Below the pieces are notes generated by a model. It was given only the letters and a program-made list of their open reading frames with translations, was not told the DNA's origin and searched no databases. From Chloroflexaceae bacterium (GTDB lineage: Bacteria; Chloroflexota; Chloroflexia; Chloroflexales; Chloroflexaceae), in the NCBI GenBank assembly GCA_026417815.1, contig JAOACN010000252.1, positions 1-5,781 on the forward strand: DNA of 5,781 nucleotides, read 5' to 3'. The position numbers were made by a program, and so were the translations under genes. Shown piece after piece: positions 1-5,178 of this stretch. Each line of letters begins with the position of its first letter. Position 1 is the first letter of the stretch.

Positions 1-999
1 GGTCTGGAACGCCGCGAGGTCGAGGCTACCGGCGCCGCCGCGCAACAGGTCCCAGGCGCGCCCGAGGCGCTCCCGCGAGGTCGAGGTTGGCTCCAGCGGG
101 CACTCACCCGCCGCTGCGCGCTGGTCCACGCAGTGGTTGGCGTGGGCCAGCAGACCTGCCTCGGCAGGAACCTCCGCCACCCCGTCCGGGGTGATTTCCA
201 GGCTCACCAGGTCGCCACGGTCGCTCGCCAGTGTGATGCACGACGAAGCGCCCGGTGCAGCCAGGTCGGCGCATGCCCGCGCCGCAGCGAAGCCCGGGCT
301 CTGCAGCATCTTGCGCAGCAGCACGTGCACCGGCATCCCGACATCGTGGCCATCCTTGCGGGAGCGGAGCAGGTTGAGCGCGACCGCCACGCCTGCCCCG
401 TTCAGACCGCACTTGGCGAGCATGCCGGCTTCGGTCAGGGTCAGGATCTCGGGTTCACCGGGAGCGCACACCCGCAACAGCAGGCACGCGGCGCGCTGGT
501 CGCCCTGCCAGTCCCAGGTCTGCGCCAGAAAGGCGCCGCCCTCGCGCGTCGCGGCGCCCGTCGCCGCCACGGTGGTGCATTCACCGTCGTCCGCGGCTCC
601 CGCGGAGGGCAGTTCCGACTCTCCCGGCTCAGGTGGATGTTCGGGCACGCCGGCCAGGCGATTACGGGCGCGCGCCGCCGGTCCATCGGGGTGATAGCTG
701 CCGGGGGGGATGCCGGCCAGCAGTTCGGTACGCGCGTTGAGCGCGATGATTTCTCCCAGGGCATAGCCAGCGCCATCAGCGATGCCGCGCATCTCCTCCA
801 GCAGATCGGGGGCCGTGCCGGTGAGCAAGGGCACGAAGCGCAGCGCCTCCGCCTGACTGGCTGCCCAGTCCATGCCCCGGCGCGCGGCGAAGAGCCGGGC
901 GTAACTGGCGATGCTGTGGCGAATCAGGGGCGCGACCGCGGCGCCGTAGGCCCAGCCGCGCTCATAGGCCGCTCCGCCGATCGTCAATAGTGGGAACAT
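1..999 (-). CDS. C45-family peptidase / acyl-CoA:6-aminopenicillanic acid acyltransferase-like hydrolase, 3' end cut by the window
   Basis: I translated 333 residues from the ATG at 997-999 to the window edge with no stop. The start is supported by AGGAGG at 1011-1016, 11 nt upstream. The fold looks like the C45 (AAT) branch of the Ntn hydrolases, which cut themselves just before a cysteine that then becomes the N-terminal nucleophile. Here that residue is most likely Cys141 in DDGECTTVA. Further family-like motifs follow: AQTWDWQ (159-165), TEAGMLAKCGLNGAG (189-203), a Leu-Asn-Leu-Leu segment (208-211), SLEITPDG and HANHC near residues 290-310. The N-terminal 140 residues would form the alpha chain. 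Known members cleave or transfer acyl groups on amide bonds; the substrate here cannot be told. No signal peptide is apparent, so it is probably cytoplasmic. Family members are usually about 350-370 residues, so roughly the last 20-40 are outside the window. It lies 112 nt after the 128-residue gene, with a strong hairpin between them. Confidence 0.87.
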   Translation of the reverse strand, partial: MFPLLTIGGAAYERGWAYGAAVAPLIRHSIASYARLFAARRGMDWAASQAEALRFVPLLTGTAPDLLEEMRGIADGAGYALGEIIALNARTELLAGIPPGSYHPDGPAARARNRLAGVPEHPPEPGESELPSAGAADDGECTTVAATGAATREGGAFLAQTWDWQGDQRAACLLLRVCAPGEPEILTLTEAGMLAKCGLNGAGVAVALNLLRSRKDGHDVGMPVHVLLRKMLQSPGFAAARACADLAAPGASSCITLASDRGDLVSLEITPDGVAEVPAEAGLLAHANHCVDQRAAAGECPLEPTSTSRERLGRAWDLLRGGAGSLDLAAFQT

Positions 1000-1031
1000 A
1001 CGTTAGACAGCCTCCTGGCTGGGCCGCGCAA

Positions 1032-1070
1032 CAAGGCCAGAGCATCGGCGTAGCCGATGCTCTGGCCTTG
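1032..1070 (-). terminator. Perfect 18-bp stem, 3-nt loop hairpin between two genes
   Basis: The arms CAAGGCCAGAGCATCGGC (1032-1049) and its exact reverse complement (1053-1070) flank the loop GTA. The hairpin lies 42 nt past the stop of the 128-residue gene and 33 nt before the start of the acyltransferase-like gene. Its position fits a terminator or an RNA-stabilising stem. On the minus strand it is followed by TTGTTGCGCGG, not a true U-run, so a classical intrinsic terminator is not proven. It could also be a small dispersed palindrome. Confidence 0.5.
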
Positions 1071-1111
1071 CCAGGCGAGAGCCGACCCATCACATCCGCT
1101 CGGACGCCGGA

Positions 1112-1498
1112 CTAGACAGACTTACTCTCTTGCTGGCTGAAGACGAAGCGATCCAGCACGATCCCCGTGCCGAGGCCAAGCATGAAGCCTACCAGTGAGG
1201 GGGTAATCCATCCCGATGGCTGTTCAGGGATCGATCTGGCGCCGATGGCGGCCAGTTGCTCGCCTTTTTGCTCGACCTGTTCGCTGACACGCTGCGCGGC
1301 CTTCTCCATCTGAGCGGCCAGGTCCATCGCGTCTACCCGCTCGGCGAGACGAGTAAGCAGATTGGCGATTTGCTGCCCGGTCTCGGTGTCCACGCGCTCA
1401 CGGATCGTCTGGGCGAGTTGCTCGACGGCGGCTACGGCGCTGCTTTCCACCTGTTCAATCGCGCTCTCGGCGGCGTTTTTGCGTTCAAAGAGACCCAT
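1112..1498 (-). CDS. Small helical protein with C-terminal membrane anchor, function unknown
   Basis: This is a complete 128-residue protein that I do not recognise. The start is well supported: AAGGAG (1505-1510) lies 6 nt upstream of the ATG. Residues about 8-85 are rich in Ala, Glu, Gln, Arg and Val with heptad-like spacing and almost no Gly or Pro, so a long amphipathic helix or coiled coil is expected. After a Pro/Gly-containing linker (about 86-97), residues 98-115 form one hydrophobic segment with small-residue spacing (G104, G108, G110, G112) typical of packed membrane helices. It ends with a short polar tail (DRFVFSQQESKSV). There is no N-terminal signal, so a tail-anchored protein with a cytoplasmic helical domain is the simplest reading. 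A YtxH-like or apolipoprotein-like helical protein is possible. It appears to have its own promoter region, because the upstream gap is 319 nt. Confidence 0.8.
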   Translation of the reverse strand: MGLFERKNAAESAIEQVESSAVAAVEQLAQTIRERVDTETGQQIANLLTRLAERVDAMDLAAQMEKAAQRVSEQVEQKGEQLAAIGARSIPEQPSGWITPSLVGFMLGLGTGIVLDRFVFSQQESKSV

Positions 1499-1534
1499 AG
1501 GTTGCTCCTTTACTCACCACGGTGGCGCCATGGT

Positions 1535-1551
1535 GTAAGCCCGGCGCTTAC
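1535..1551. promoter_or_regulatory. 6-bp inverted repeat in the leader of the 128-residue gene
   Basis: GTAAGC (1535-1540) and GCTTAC (1546-1551) are separated by CCGGC. The pair lies 37-53 nt upstream of the start codon, between the putative promoter region and the ribosome binding site. It could be an operator half-site pair or a leader hairpin. The six-base arms are short enough to occur by chance. Confidence 0.3.
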
Positions 1552-1600
1552 TACCCATCGTATATCAACGAACCTGTTGACACACTGCACCATTGGGTAG
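1551..1600. promoter_or_regulatory. Nested inverted repeats in the probable promoter region of the 128-residue gene
   Basis: The outer arms are CTACCCA (1551-1557) and TGGGTAG (1594-1600). Inside them TCAAC (1565-1569) and GTTGA (1576-1580) flank a 6-nt spacer. The segment is less G+C-rich than its surroundings and contains TATACG on the minus strand as a weak -10 candidate. I find no good -35 box at standard spacing. This is the most promoter-like part of the 319-nt gap, and the symmetry could mark an operator. Both statements are inference. Confidence 0.3.
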
Positions 1601-1620
1601 ATCCGGTGTGAAAACGGGTG

Positions 1621-1674
1621 TCCCCGGGAGGGCACGCTCTCCCAGACCCCCTGACGGGCAACGGTACGGGGAAC
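1621..1674 (+). repeat. Diverged inverted copy of the nadE-ldhA intergenic repeat unit
   Basis: Read on the plus strand, this stretch resembles the reverse complement of the unit at 4983-5052. Both share CCCGGGAGGG, a 5-nt variable loop, a CTCCC arm, GACCCCCT, then CTGA and a GGGGAACC-like end. The GGGAGGG part forms a small hairpin (1626-1643). The similarity stops at roughly 1674. It belongs to the same dispersed intergenic repeat family in the opposite orientation and has diverged more than the two tandem units. Confidence 0.55.
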
Positions 1675-1715
1675 CGCGAGGTCGCACGGTGCTCGAACCG
1701 GCAGGGGGGTGCTGC

Positions 1716-1797
1716 TCCTCACCCTCTCCCGCCTCGCTACGCTCGGCGCCCGCTCCACCAGTGGTGAAGAGGGAGGGGGCCGGGGGGAGGGTGAGGA
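1716..1797. repeat. MITE-like intergenic palindromic element
   Basis: The ends pair as 15-nt arms: 1716-1730 (TCCTCACCCTCTCCC) with 1783-1797, with one T/G mismatch. Between them lie GCCTCGCTACGCTCGGC, itself a palindrome-like core, and CACCAGTGGTG. The whole element could fold into a long hairpin of about 82 nt. It carries no protein-like reading frame. From memory, similar 'CCCTCTCCC...GGGAGAGGG' elements recur between genes in many G+C-rich bacteria including Chloroflexota. Mobility by a transposase in trans is inference. No target-site duplication was established. Confidence 0.55.
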
Positions 1798-1817
1798 CCC
1801 AACCACCCCGTGTCACC

Positions 1818-2225
1818 TCAATACGTCGCCACGAGCACTTCGGCGGCCCGTTCGACCTCTCCCAGCAGTTCCAGTTCTCCACTGATATGATAGCGCATCG
1901 GCACAAAGGCGTGCACGACCGTCTCGATCTGCGCCTCGAGGTCCAACCCCGAAAGGTCGAGTCCCAGGACGCTGGCGATGCGCCCCAGGCGCATCTCGCG
2001 TTCCGGGTCGGCGCGGAGACTGGCGGCCAGGCGCTGCCGGTCGTGGCGTTTCTCGGCGATGCGCCGCCAGAAGGGGTCGGCGTGCTCGCGCCGCGGCTCG
2101 ATGCGCCCGGCTTGCAGGTGCTTCCAGTAGAGCCAGTGCAGAATGGCCTCAGGGTTACTGGCGGGCGGGCAGGGACCATTGGGAACAGGCAGTGGTGACG
2201 TGTGAAGCATAGGCGCTTTTGACAT
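1818..2225 (-). CDS. Conserved-looking hypothetical protein, 135 residues
   Basis: I do not recognise this protein. Composition favours this frame as the real one: charged and hydrophobic residues alternate as in helices (EAILHWLYWKHLQAG, DPEREMRLGRIASVLGLDL, LEAQIETVVHAFV), whereas overlapping frames are Pro/Ser/Arg-rich. The N-terminal 20-25 residues are Pro-rich and probably disordered; the rest is likely all-helical. It has no membrane segment, signal peptide or metal-binding motif. The start is uncertain: ATG at 2223-2225 and the in-frame ATG at 2208-2210 both lack a clear ribosome binding site. It begins 67 nt after comM ends, in the same direction, so co-transcription with comM is possible, although a G+C-rich hairpin lies between them. 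The downstream flank is the repeat-rich gap. Confidence 0.72.
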   Translation of the reverse strand: MSKAPMLHTSPLPVPNGPCPPASNPEAILHWLYWKHLQAGRIEPRREHADPFWRRIAEKRHDRQRLAASLRADPEREMRLGRIASVLGLDLSGLDLEAQIETVVHAFVPMRYHISGELELLGEVERAAEVLVATY

Positions 2226-2250
2226 ACTGTGTGGTCTGTTGCGTACCGGT

Positions 2251-2274
2251 GCGGGGGAGGCGCAGCCTCCCCGC
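2251..2274 (-). repeat. G+C-rich hairpin between comM and the 135-residue gene
   Basis: GGGGAGGC (2254-2261) and GCCTCCCC (2265-2272) pair around the loop GCA. The stem can extend to 2251-2274 if one G bulges. It sits 19 nt past the comM stop. No U-run follows on the minus strand, so it may be a weak terminator, an mRNA-end stabiliser, or a remnant of the same G+C-rich palindromes seen elsewhere in the window. Confidence 0.45.
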
Positions 2275-2292
2275 GCCCCTCCAGACGATTTC

Positions 2293-3810
2293 TCATTCCA
2301 TCCGGCGTGGCCGGTACTGAAGGGCTTCAGCCAGGTGGGCCGGGCCGATCTGCTCGGCGCCGGCCAGATCGGCGATGGTGCGGGCGAGCTTGATGACGCG
2401 GTGATAGCCGCGCGCCGAGAGGTTCATTTGCCGCGCGGCGGCCTTTATGAGCGCCTGCCCCGCCGCGTCGAGCTGGCAGTAGCGTCGGATGTCGGCCGGG
2501 CCCATGTCGGCGTTGGTGCGCGCCCCCGCGCCGCCGAAACGCTCATGCTGCCGTTCGCGGGCGGCGATCACCCGCTCGCGGATGGTCCGCGACGGCTCGC
2601 CCAGGCGGTCGCTGCTGAGCTTCTCGTAGTTCACCCGCGGCACGTCAACGTGAATGTCCAGCCGGTCGAGCAACGGCCCGGAAATGCGCTTCTGGTAGCG
2701 CGTGACCATGGCCGGCGAGCAGGTGCACTGGCGCTCAGGGTCGCCGTACCAGCCGCACGGGCAGGGGTTCTGGGCGGCCACCAGCATCACCGCCGCCGGG
2801 TAGGTAATGGTGCCGAAGGAGCGGCTGAGAGTGACGATCCGCTCCTCCAGCGGTTGCCGCAGGACCTCGAGTTTGGGGCCGAACTCGGGCAGTTCGTCGA
2901 GGAAGAGCACGCCTCGATGGGCCATGCTGATCATACCCGGGCGGGCGCGGCCCGGACCGCCACCCACCAGCCCGGCGATGGAGGTGGTGTGGTGGGGCGC
3001 GCAGAAGGGCCGGCGGCGCACCAGGGGGGTGTCCCTGGGCAACTGGCCGCAGACGCTGTAAATCTTGGTCACTTCCAGGGCCTCGTCGAGCCGCAGGGGG
3101 GGCAGGATGGAGATCAGGGCGCGGGCCATCATCGTCTTGCCCGCGCCGGGCGTGCCCGACATCAGCAGGTTGTGCCCGCCCGCGGCGGCCACCTCCAGCG
3201 CCCGCTTGACGTGTTCCTGGCCCTTGATATCCTGGAAATCTACCGGGAAGCTTTCCTCTTCGGGGAGGTGGCGCGCCTGGCTGAGGAAAGGGGCGATGGG
3301 CCGCTCGCCGCTGATGTGGGCCAGCAGGTCGGCCAGGCTCCGCACCGGGATCACGGTGATGCCTTCGACCAGACTGGCTTCGGCGGCATCCTCAACCGGC
3401 ACGTAGAGCGTGGTGAGGCCGTGCTGGCGGGCGACCGCGGCCATTGGCAGCACGCCCTCGGTGTGGCGCACCCCGCCGTCGAGGCCAAGTTCGCCGATGA
3501 AGGCGGCGCCCTCGGTGGCGCCGACCGCCTGGCCCGAGGCCAGCGCCAGGCCCACGGCGATCGGCAAATCATAGGCCGGCCCGGCCTTGCGCAGGTCGGC
3601 GGGGGCGAGGTTCACCGTGAGCCGTTTCATCGGGAAGGTCAGCCCCGAGTTGCGCACCGCCGAGCGGACCCGTTCCCGGCTCTCCTGCACCGCCGCGTCA
3701 CCCAGGCCGACGACGGTGAACGACGGCAGTCCCTGGGCGATGTCCACCTCGACCTCTACCAGGATGCCTTCCAGCCCAATGACGGCGCAACTGTGAACCT
3801 TGGCGAGCAT
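2293..3810 (-). CDS. comM: YifB/ComM family Mg-chelatase-like AAA+ ATPase
   Basis: This is a complete 505-residue protein, close to the usual family length of about 500-510. Order: an N-terminal ChlI-type S5/Lon-like domain (about 1-150, starting LAKVHSCAVIGLEG, with NLAPADLRKAGPAYDLP at 67-83), an AAA+ core (about 190-395), and a C-terminal Mg_chelatase_C domain (about 400-500, with SARGYHRVIKLARTIADL). The Walker A motif is GTPGAGKT (219-226), Walker B is VLFLDELPEF (301-310), a sensor-like Asn is in AAQNPCPCG (N348), and the Arg-finger region is SGPLLDRLDIHVDV (R383). Cysteines 350, 352, 362 and 364 form a possible metal-binding cluster typical of the family. ComM is known in Vibrio as a hexameric branch-migration helicase in natural transformation; the same role here is inference. 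I chose the ATG at 3808-3810 because family members begin here. An in-frame ATG at 3960 would only add residues encoded by the upstream inverted repeat. The Shine-Dalgarno match is poor (G-rich stretch only). Confidence 0.95.
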   Translation of the reverse strand: MLAKVHSCAVIGLEGILVEVEVDIAQGLPSFTVVGLGDAAVQESRERVRSAVRNSGLTFPMKRLTVNLAPADLRKAGPAYDLPIAVGLALASGQAVGATEGAAFIGELGLDGGVRHTEGVLPMAAVARQHGLTTLYVPVEDAAEASLVEGITVIPVRSLADLLAHISGERPIAPFLSQARHLPEEESFPVDFQDIKGQEHVKRALEVAAAGGHNLLMSGTPGAGKTMMARALISILPPLRLDEALEVTKIYSVCGQLPRDTPLVRRRPFCAPHHTTSIAGLVGGGPGRARPGMISMAHRGVLFLDELPEFGPKLEVLRQPLEERIVTLSRSFGTITYPAAVMLVAAQNPCPCGWYGDPERQCTCSPAMVTRYQKRISGPLLDRLDIHVDVPRVNYEKLSSDRLGEPSRTIRERVIAARERQHERFGGAGARTNADMGPADIRRYCQLDAAGQALIKAAARQMNLSARGYHRVIKLARTIADLAGAEQIGPAHLAEALQYRPRRME

Positions 3811-3889
3811 GTGGCCCCCCGTCCTCGCGACACCCTCTCGATGTTCCGCTGTGTGTACCGGATGGCGCGGGAGGAGGTTACGGGCGGGC

Positions 3890-3952
3890 CGATTTTTGGA
3901 TTGCGGATCGGAATGTCTGGTTATGCCACGCAAAATCCGCAATCCAAAATCG
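3890..3952. repeat. A+T-rich inverted repeat between ldhA and comM
   Basis: The left arm 3890-3908 (GATTTTTGGATTGCGGAT preceded by C) pairs with the right arm 3935-3952 (ATCCGCAATCCAAAATC followed by G). One T is unpaired, and the loop is 26 nt. It begins 5 nt past the ldhA stop and is much richer in A+T than its surroundings. It could end ldhA transcription, since a U-containing stem follows the stop, but there is no terminal U-run. Translated, it gives 'NPQSKI'- and 'NPKSTI'-like peptides. From memory these are typical of a dispersed GATTTTGGATT-type intergenic repeat seen in several bacterial phyla. Confidence 0.6.
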
Positions 3953-3956
3953 ACAA

Positions 3957-4952
3957 TCACTGGCCGGGGCGCAGCAGGTTCTCGTTTTCGCGTCCCTCCT
4001 CGAAGTCGGTGAGGTTGCGGATGGTCGTCTCGGCGATGGTGGTCATGGCCTCGTAGGTGAAGAAGGCCTGGTGGCTGGTGACGAGCACATTGGGGAAGGT
4101 CATCAGGCGGGCCAGCACCTCGTCGTCAATGACCGTGTCGGAGAGATCGCGGAAGAACTTGCCTTCTTCTTCTTCGTAGACATCGAGGGCCACGGCGCCG
4201 ACGTGCCCGCGCTGGATGGCCGCAATCAGCGCCTCGGTGTCGATCAGGCCGCCGCGGCTGGTGTTGACGAGCATCACTCCCGGCTTCATCAGCGCCAGGG
4301 TCGTGGCGTTGATCATATGGTGGGTCTCGGGCAGCAGGGGGACGTGCAGGCTGATAATGTCGGCGCGGCGCAGCAGTTCCTCCAGGCTCACGTAGGTGGC
4401 GCCCAGGGCCAGGCACTCGGGGTTTTCGCGCACATCGTAGGCCAGCAGCGGGCAGCCGAAGCCGTGCATAATGCGCGCGAAGATCGCGCCGATTTTGCCG
4501 GTGCCCACCACGCCTACGGTGCGCCCGTGCAGGTCGTGGCCCAGCAGTCCGGCCAGGCGGAAGTTGAACTCGCGGGTGCGGTTGTAGGCCCGGTGGATGC
4601 GCCGGTTGAGGGTCTGCAACAGGCCAACGGCGAACTCGGCGACCGAATAGGGCGAGTAGTAGCTGACGCGCATTACCGTGATCCCGTGACGCCGGGCGGC
4701 GACCAGGTCAATGTTGTTGAAGCCGGTGGAACGCTGGGCGATCATCCGCACGCCGCCGCTGGCCAGACGCTCGATCGCCGCCGCATCGGCCCGGTCGTTG
4801 ACGAAGAGACATACGGCATCGTAGCCCTGGGCCAGGGTCGCGGTGTGAGGATCGAGTTGCGCCGAGGTGTACTCCATCTGGTGGCGACCCTGGTTGGCCT
4901 GGTCGAGAAAGGCGCGATCGTAGGAATGGGTGTCGTACACAAGGACGCGCAT
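3957..4952 (-). CDS. ldhA: D-lactate dehydrogenase (LdhA-type D-2-hydroxyacid dehydrogenase)
   Basis: This complete 331-residue cytoplasmic enzyme is predicted to reduce pyruvate to D-lactate with NADH. It closely follows the pattern of E. coli LdhA as I remember it: RSTGFNNIDL (74-83), SPYSVAEFAVGLLQTLNRRIHRAYNRTRE (100-128), Rossmann loop VGTGKIG (149-155) with Asp173 at the end of the next strand as expected for NAD preference, and SLHVPLLPETHHMIN (201-215). The catalytic set is intact: Arg233 in NTSRGGLID, Glu262 in DVYEEEEG, and His294 in SHQAF. It is about the usual length of 330 residues. The start ATG (4950-4952) has AAGGAG 6 nt upstream, so the longer in-frame start at 5003, which lies in repeat DNA, is rejected. 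A related 2-hydroxyacid as substrate is possible but less likely. Its upstream gap to nadE (215 nt) is filled with palindromes, so independent transcription is plausible. Confidence 0.95.
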   Translation of the reverse strand: MRVLVYDTHSYDRAFLDQANQGRHQMEYTSAQLDPHTATLAQGYDAVCLFVNDRADAAAIERLASGGVRMIAQRSTGFNNIDLVAARRHGITVMRVSYYSPYSVAEFAVGLLQTLNRRIHRAYNRTREFNFRLAGLLGHDLHGRTVGVVGTGKIGAIFARIMHGFGCPLLAYDVRENPECLALGATYVSLEELLRRADIISLHVPLLPETHHMINATTLALMKPGVMLVNTSRGGLIDTEALIAAIQRGHVGAVALDVYEEEEGKFFRDLSDTVIDDEVLARLMTFPNVLVTSHQAFFTYEAMTTIAETTIRNLTDFEEGRENENLLRPGQ

Positions 4953-4958
4953 ATATTT

Positions 4959-4964
4959 CTCCTT
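4959..4964 (-). promoter_or_regulatory. Ribosome binding site that fixes the ldhA start
   Basis: On the minus strand AAGGAG is followed by a 6-nt spacer (AAATAT) and then the ATG at 4952. This spacing is ideal and places the start of ldhA at the conserved MRVLVYDTH, not 17 codons upstream. Confidence 0.85.
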
Positions 4965-4965
4965 C

Positions 4966-4981
4966 CTCTCTGGCGAGAGAG
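4966..4981. repeat. Small inverted repeat just upstream of the ldhA ribosome binding site
   Basis: CTCTCT (4966-4971) pairs with AGAGAG (4976-4981) around GGCG. It ends one base from the Shine-Dalgarno sequence, so a hairpin here could affect access by ribosomes. The arms are short and low-complexity, so chance is a fair alternative. Confidence 0.3.
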
Positions 4982-4982
4982 C

Positions 4983-5052
4983 GGGGAAACCAGGTTTTCC
5001 CACGCCCCTGCCTCAGGGGAGGGGGTCCGGGAGGGCCAGACCCTCCCGGGAA
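4983..5052. repeat. Intergenic palindromic repeat, unit A
   Basis: This is the first of two similar units spaced exactly 100 nt apart between nadE and ldhA. It starts with a palindrome around GGGGAAACC-A-GGTTTTCCC (4983-5001, one mismatch). A CCCCTG linker follows, then the hairpin CCGGGAGGG-CCAGA-CCCTCCCGG (5027-5049). The other copies are at 5083-5150 and, diverged and inverted, at 1621-1674. It is non-coding. Function as mobile element, terminator or protein-binding site is unknown. Confidence 0.8.
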
Positions 5053-5074
5053 CCTTCGTTTCTCGCTCGGTTGG

Positions 5075-5150
5075 AGGGGTGTGGGGAAACCTGGTTTCCC
5101 CACACCCCTGCTTGAGGGCGGGTTCGGGGAGGGACAGGCCCTCCCGGAAA
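5075..5150. repeat. Intergenic palindromic repeat, unit B, with a perfect 35-nt palindrome
   Basis: Positions 5075-5109 form a perfect palindrome: 17-base arms around the single base T at 5092, with core GGGGAAACCTGGTTTCCCC. From 5083 onward the unit aligns with unit A: the same CCCCTG linker, then a hairpin GGGAGGG-ACAGG-CCCTCCC (5127-5145). In RNA it would form a 16-bp stem with a 3-nt loop. It can terminate or stabilise the nadE transcript, but no U-run follows. Confidence 0.8.
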
Positions 5151-5151
5151 G

Positions 5152-5178
5152 TGACTGGATAACCAGGTTATCCCGTCA
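5152..5178. repeat. 27-nt imperfect palindrome overlapping the nadE stop codon
   Basis: TGAC, a mismatch, then GGATAACC mirror GGTTATCC, a mismatch, then GTCA around the central A at 5165. That is 12 of 13 possible pairs. The core resembles the GGGGAAACC/GGTTTCCCC palindromes of units A and B with A+T substitutions, so it may be a third, partial copy. The nadE stop TAA (5168-5170) lies inside the right arm. Confidence 0.65.

Larger units (their letters stand above)
1499..1817. other. 319-nt gene-free gap with repeats and a probable promoter
   Basis: The gap holds, from its downstream end, the ribosome binding site and two small inverted repeats next to the 128-residue gene, then the inverted repeat-unit copy (1621-1674), then the MITE-like element (1716-1797). 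Reading frames crossing it are rich in Pro, Ser and Arg and look spurious. I see no RNA gene. Segments 1675-1715 and 1798-1817 show nothing recognisable. Confidence 0.6.

Noticed and set aside
133..990. 285-codon open frame on the plus strand
   Set aside because: It is antisense to the C45-family gene, whose minus-strand translation has coherent family motifs.
1577..1582. TTGACA as a plus-strand -35 box
   Set aside because: No -10-like hexamer lies 16-18 nt downstream and no plus-strand gene follows.
1565..2296. 243-codon minus-strand frame starting at the comM stop
   Set aside because: It overlaps the 135-residue gene in another frame, is rich in Ser, Pro, Arg, Cys and Trp, and then runs through repeat DNA. 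The ATGA overlap with comM is suggestive, but the protein is not credible.
3811..3960. 50-residue N-terminal extension of comM
   Set aside because: The extra residues come from the A+T-rich inverted repeat and do not resemble ComM. The family N-terminus begins at 3810.
2239..4056. 605-codon open frame on the plus strand
   Set aside because: It is antisense to comM and has a composition (Gly, Ala, Arg, His, Gln, Val) typical of the reverse of G+C-rich coding DNA. No domain is recognisable, while comM in the opposite strand has every family motif.
4071..5162. 363-codon open frame on the plus strand
   Set aside because: It is antisense to ldhA and runs through the repeat array. It has no recognisable motif.
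4983..5178. CRISPR array
   Set aside because: The repeats are palindromic, diverged, only two full units plus one partial, and spacer lengths and repeat identity do not fit an array. No cas gene is present.
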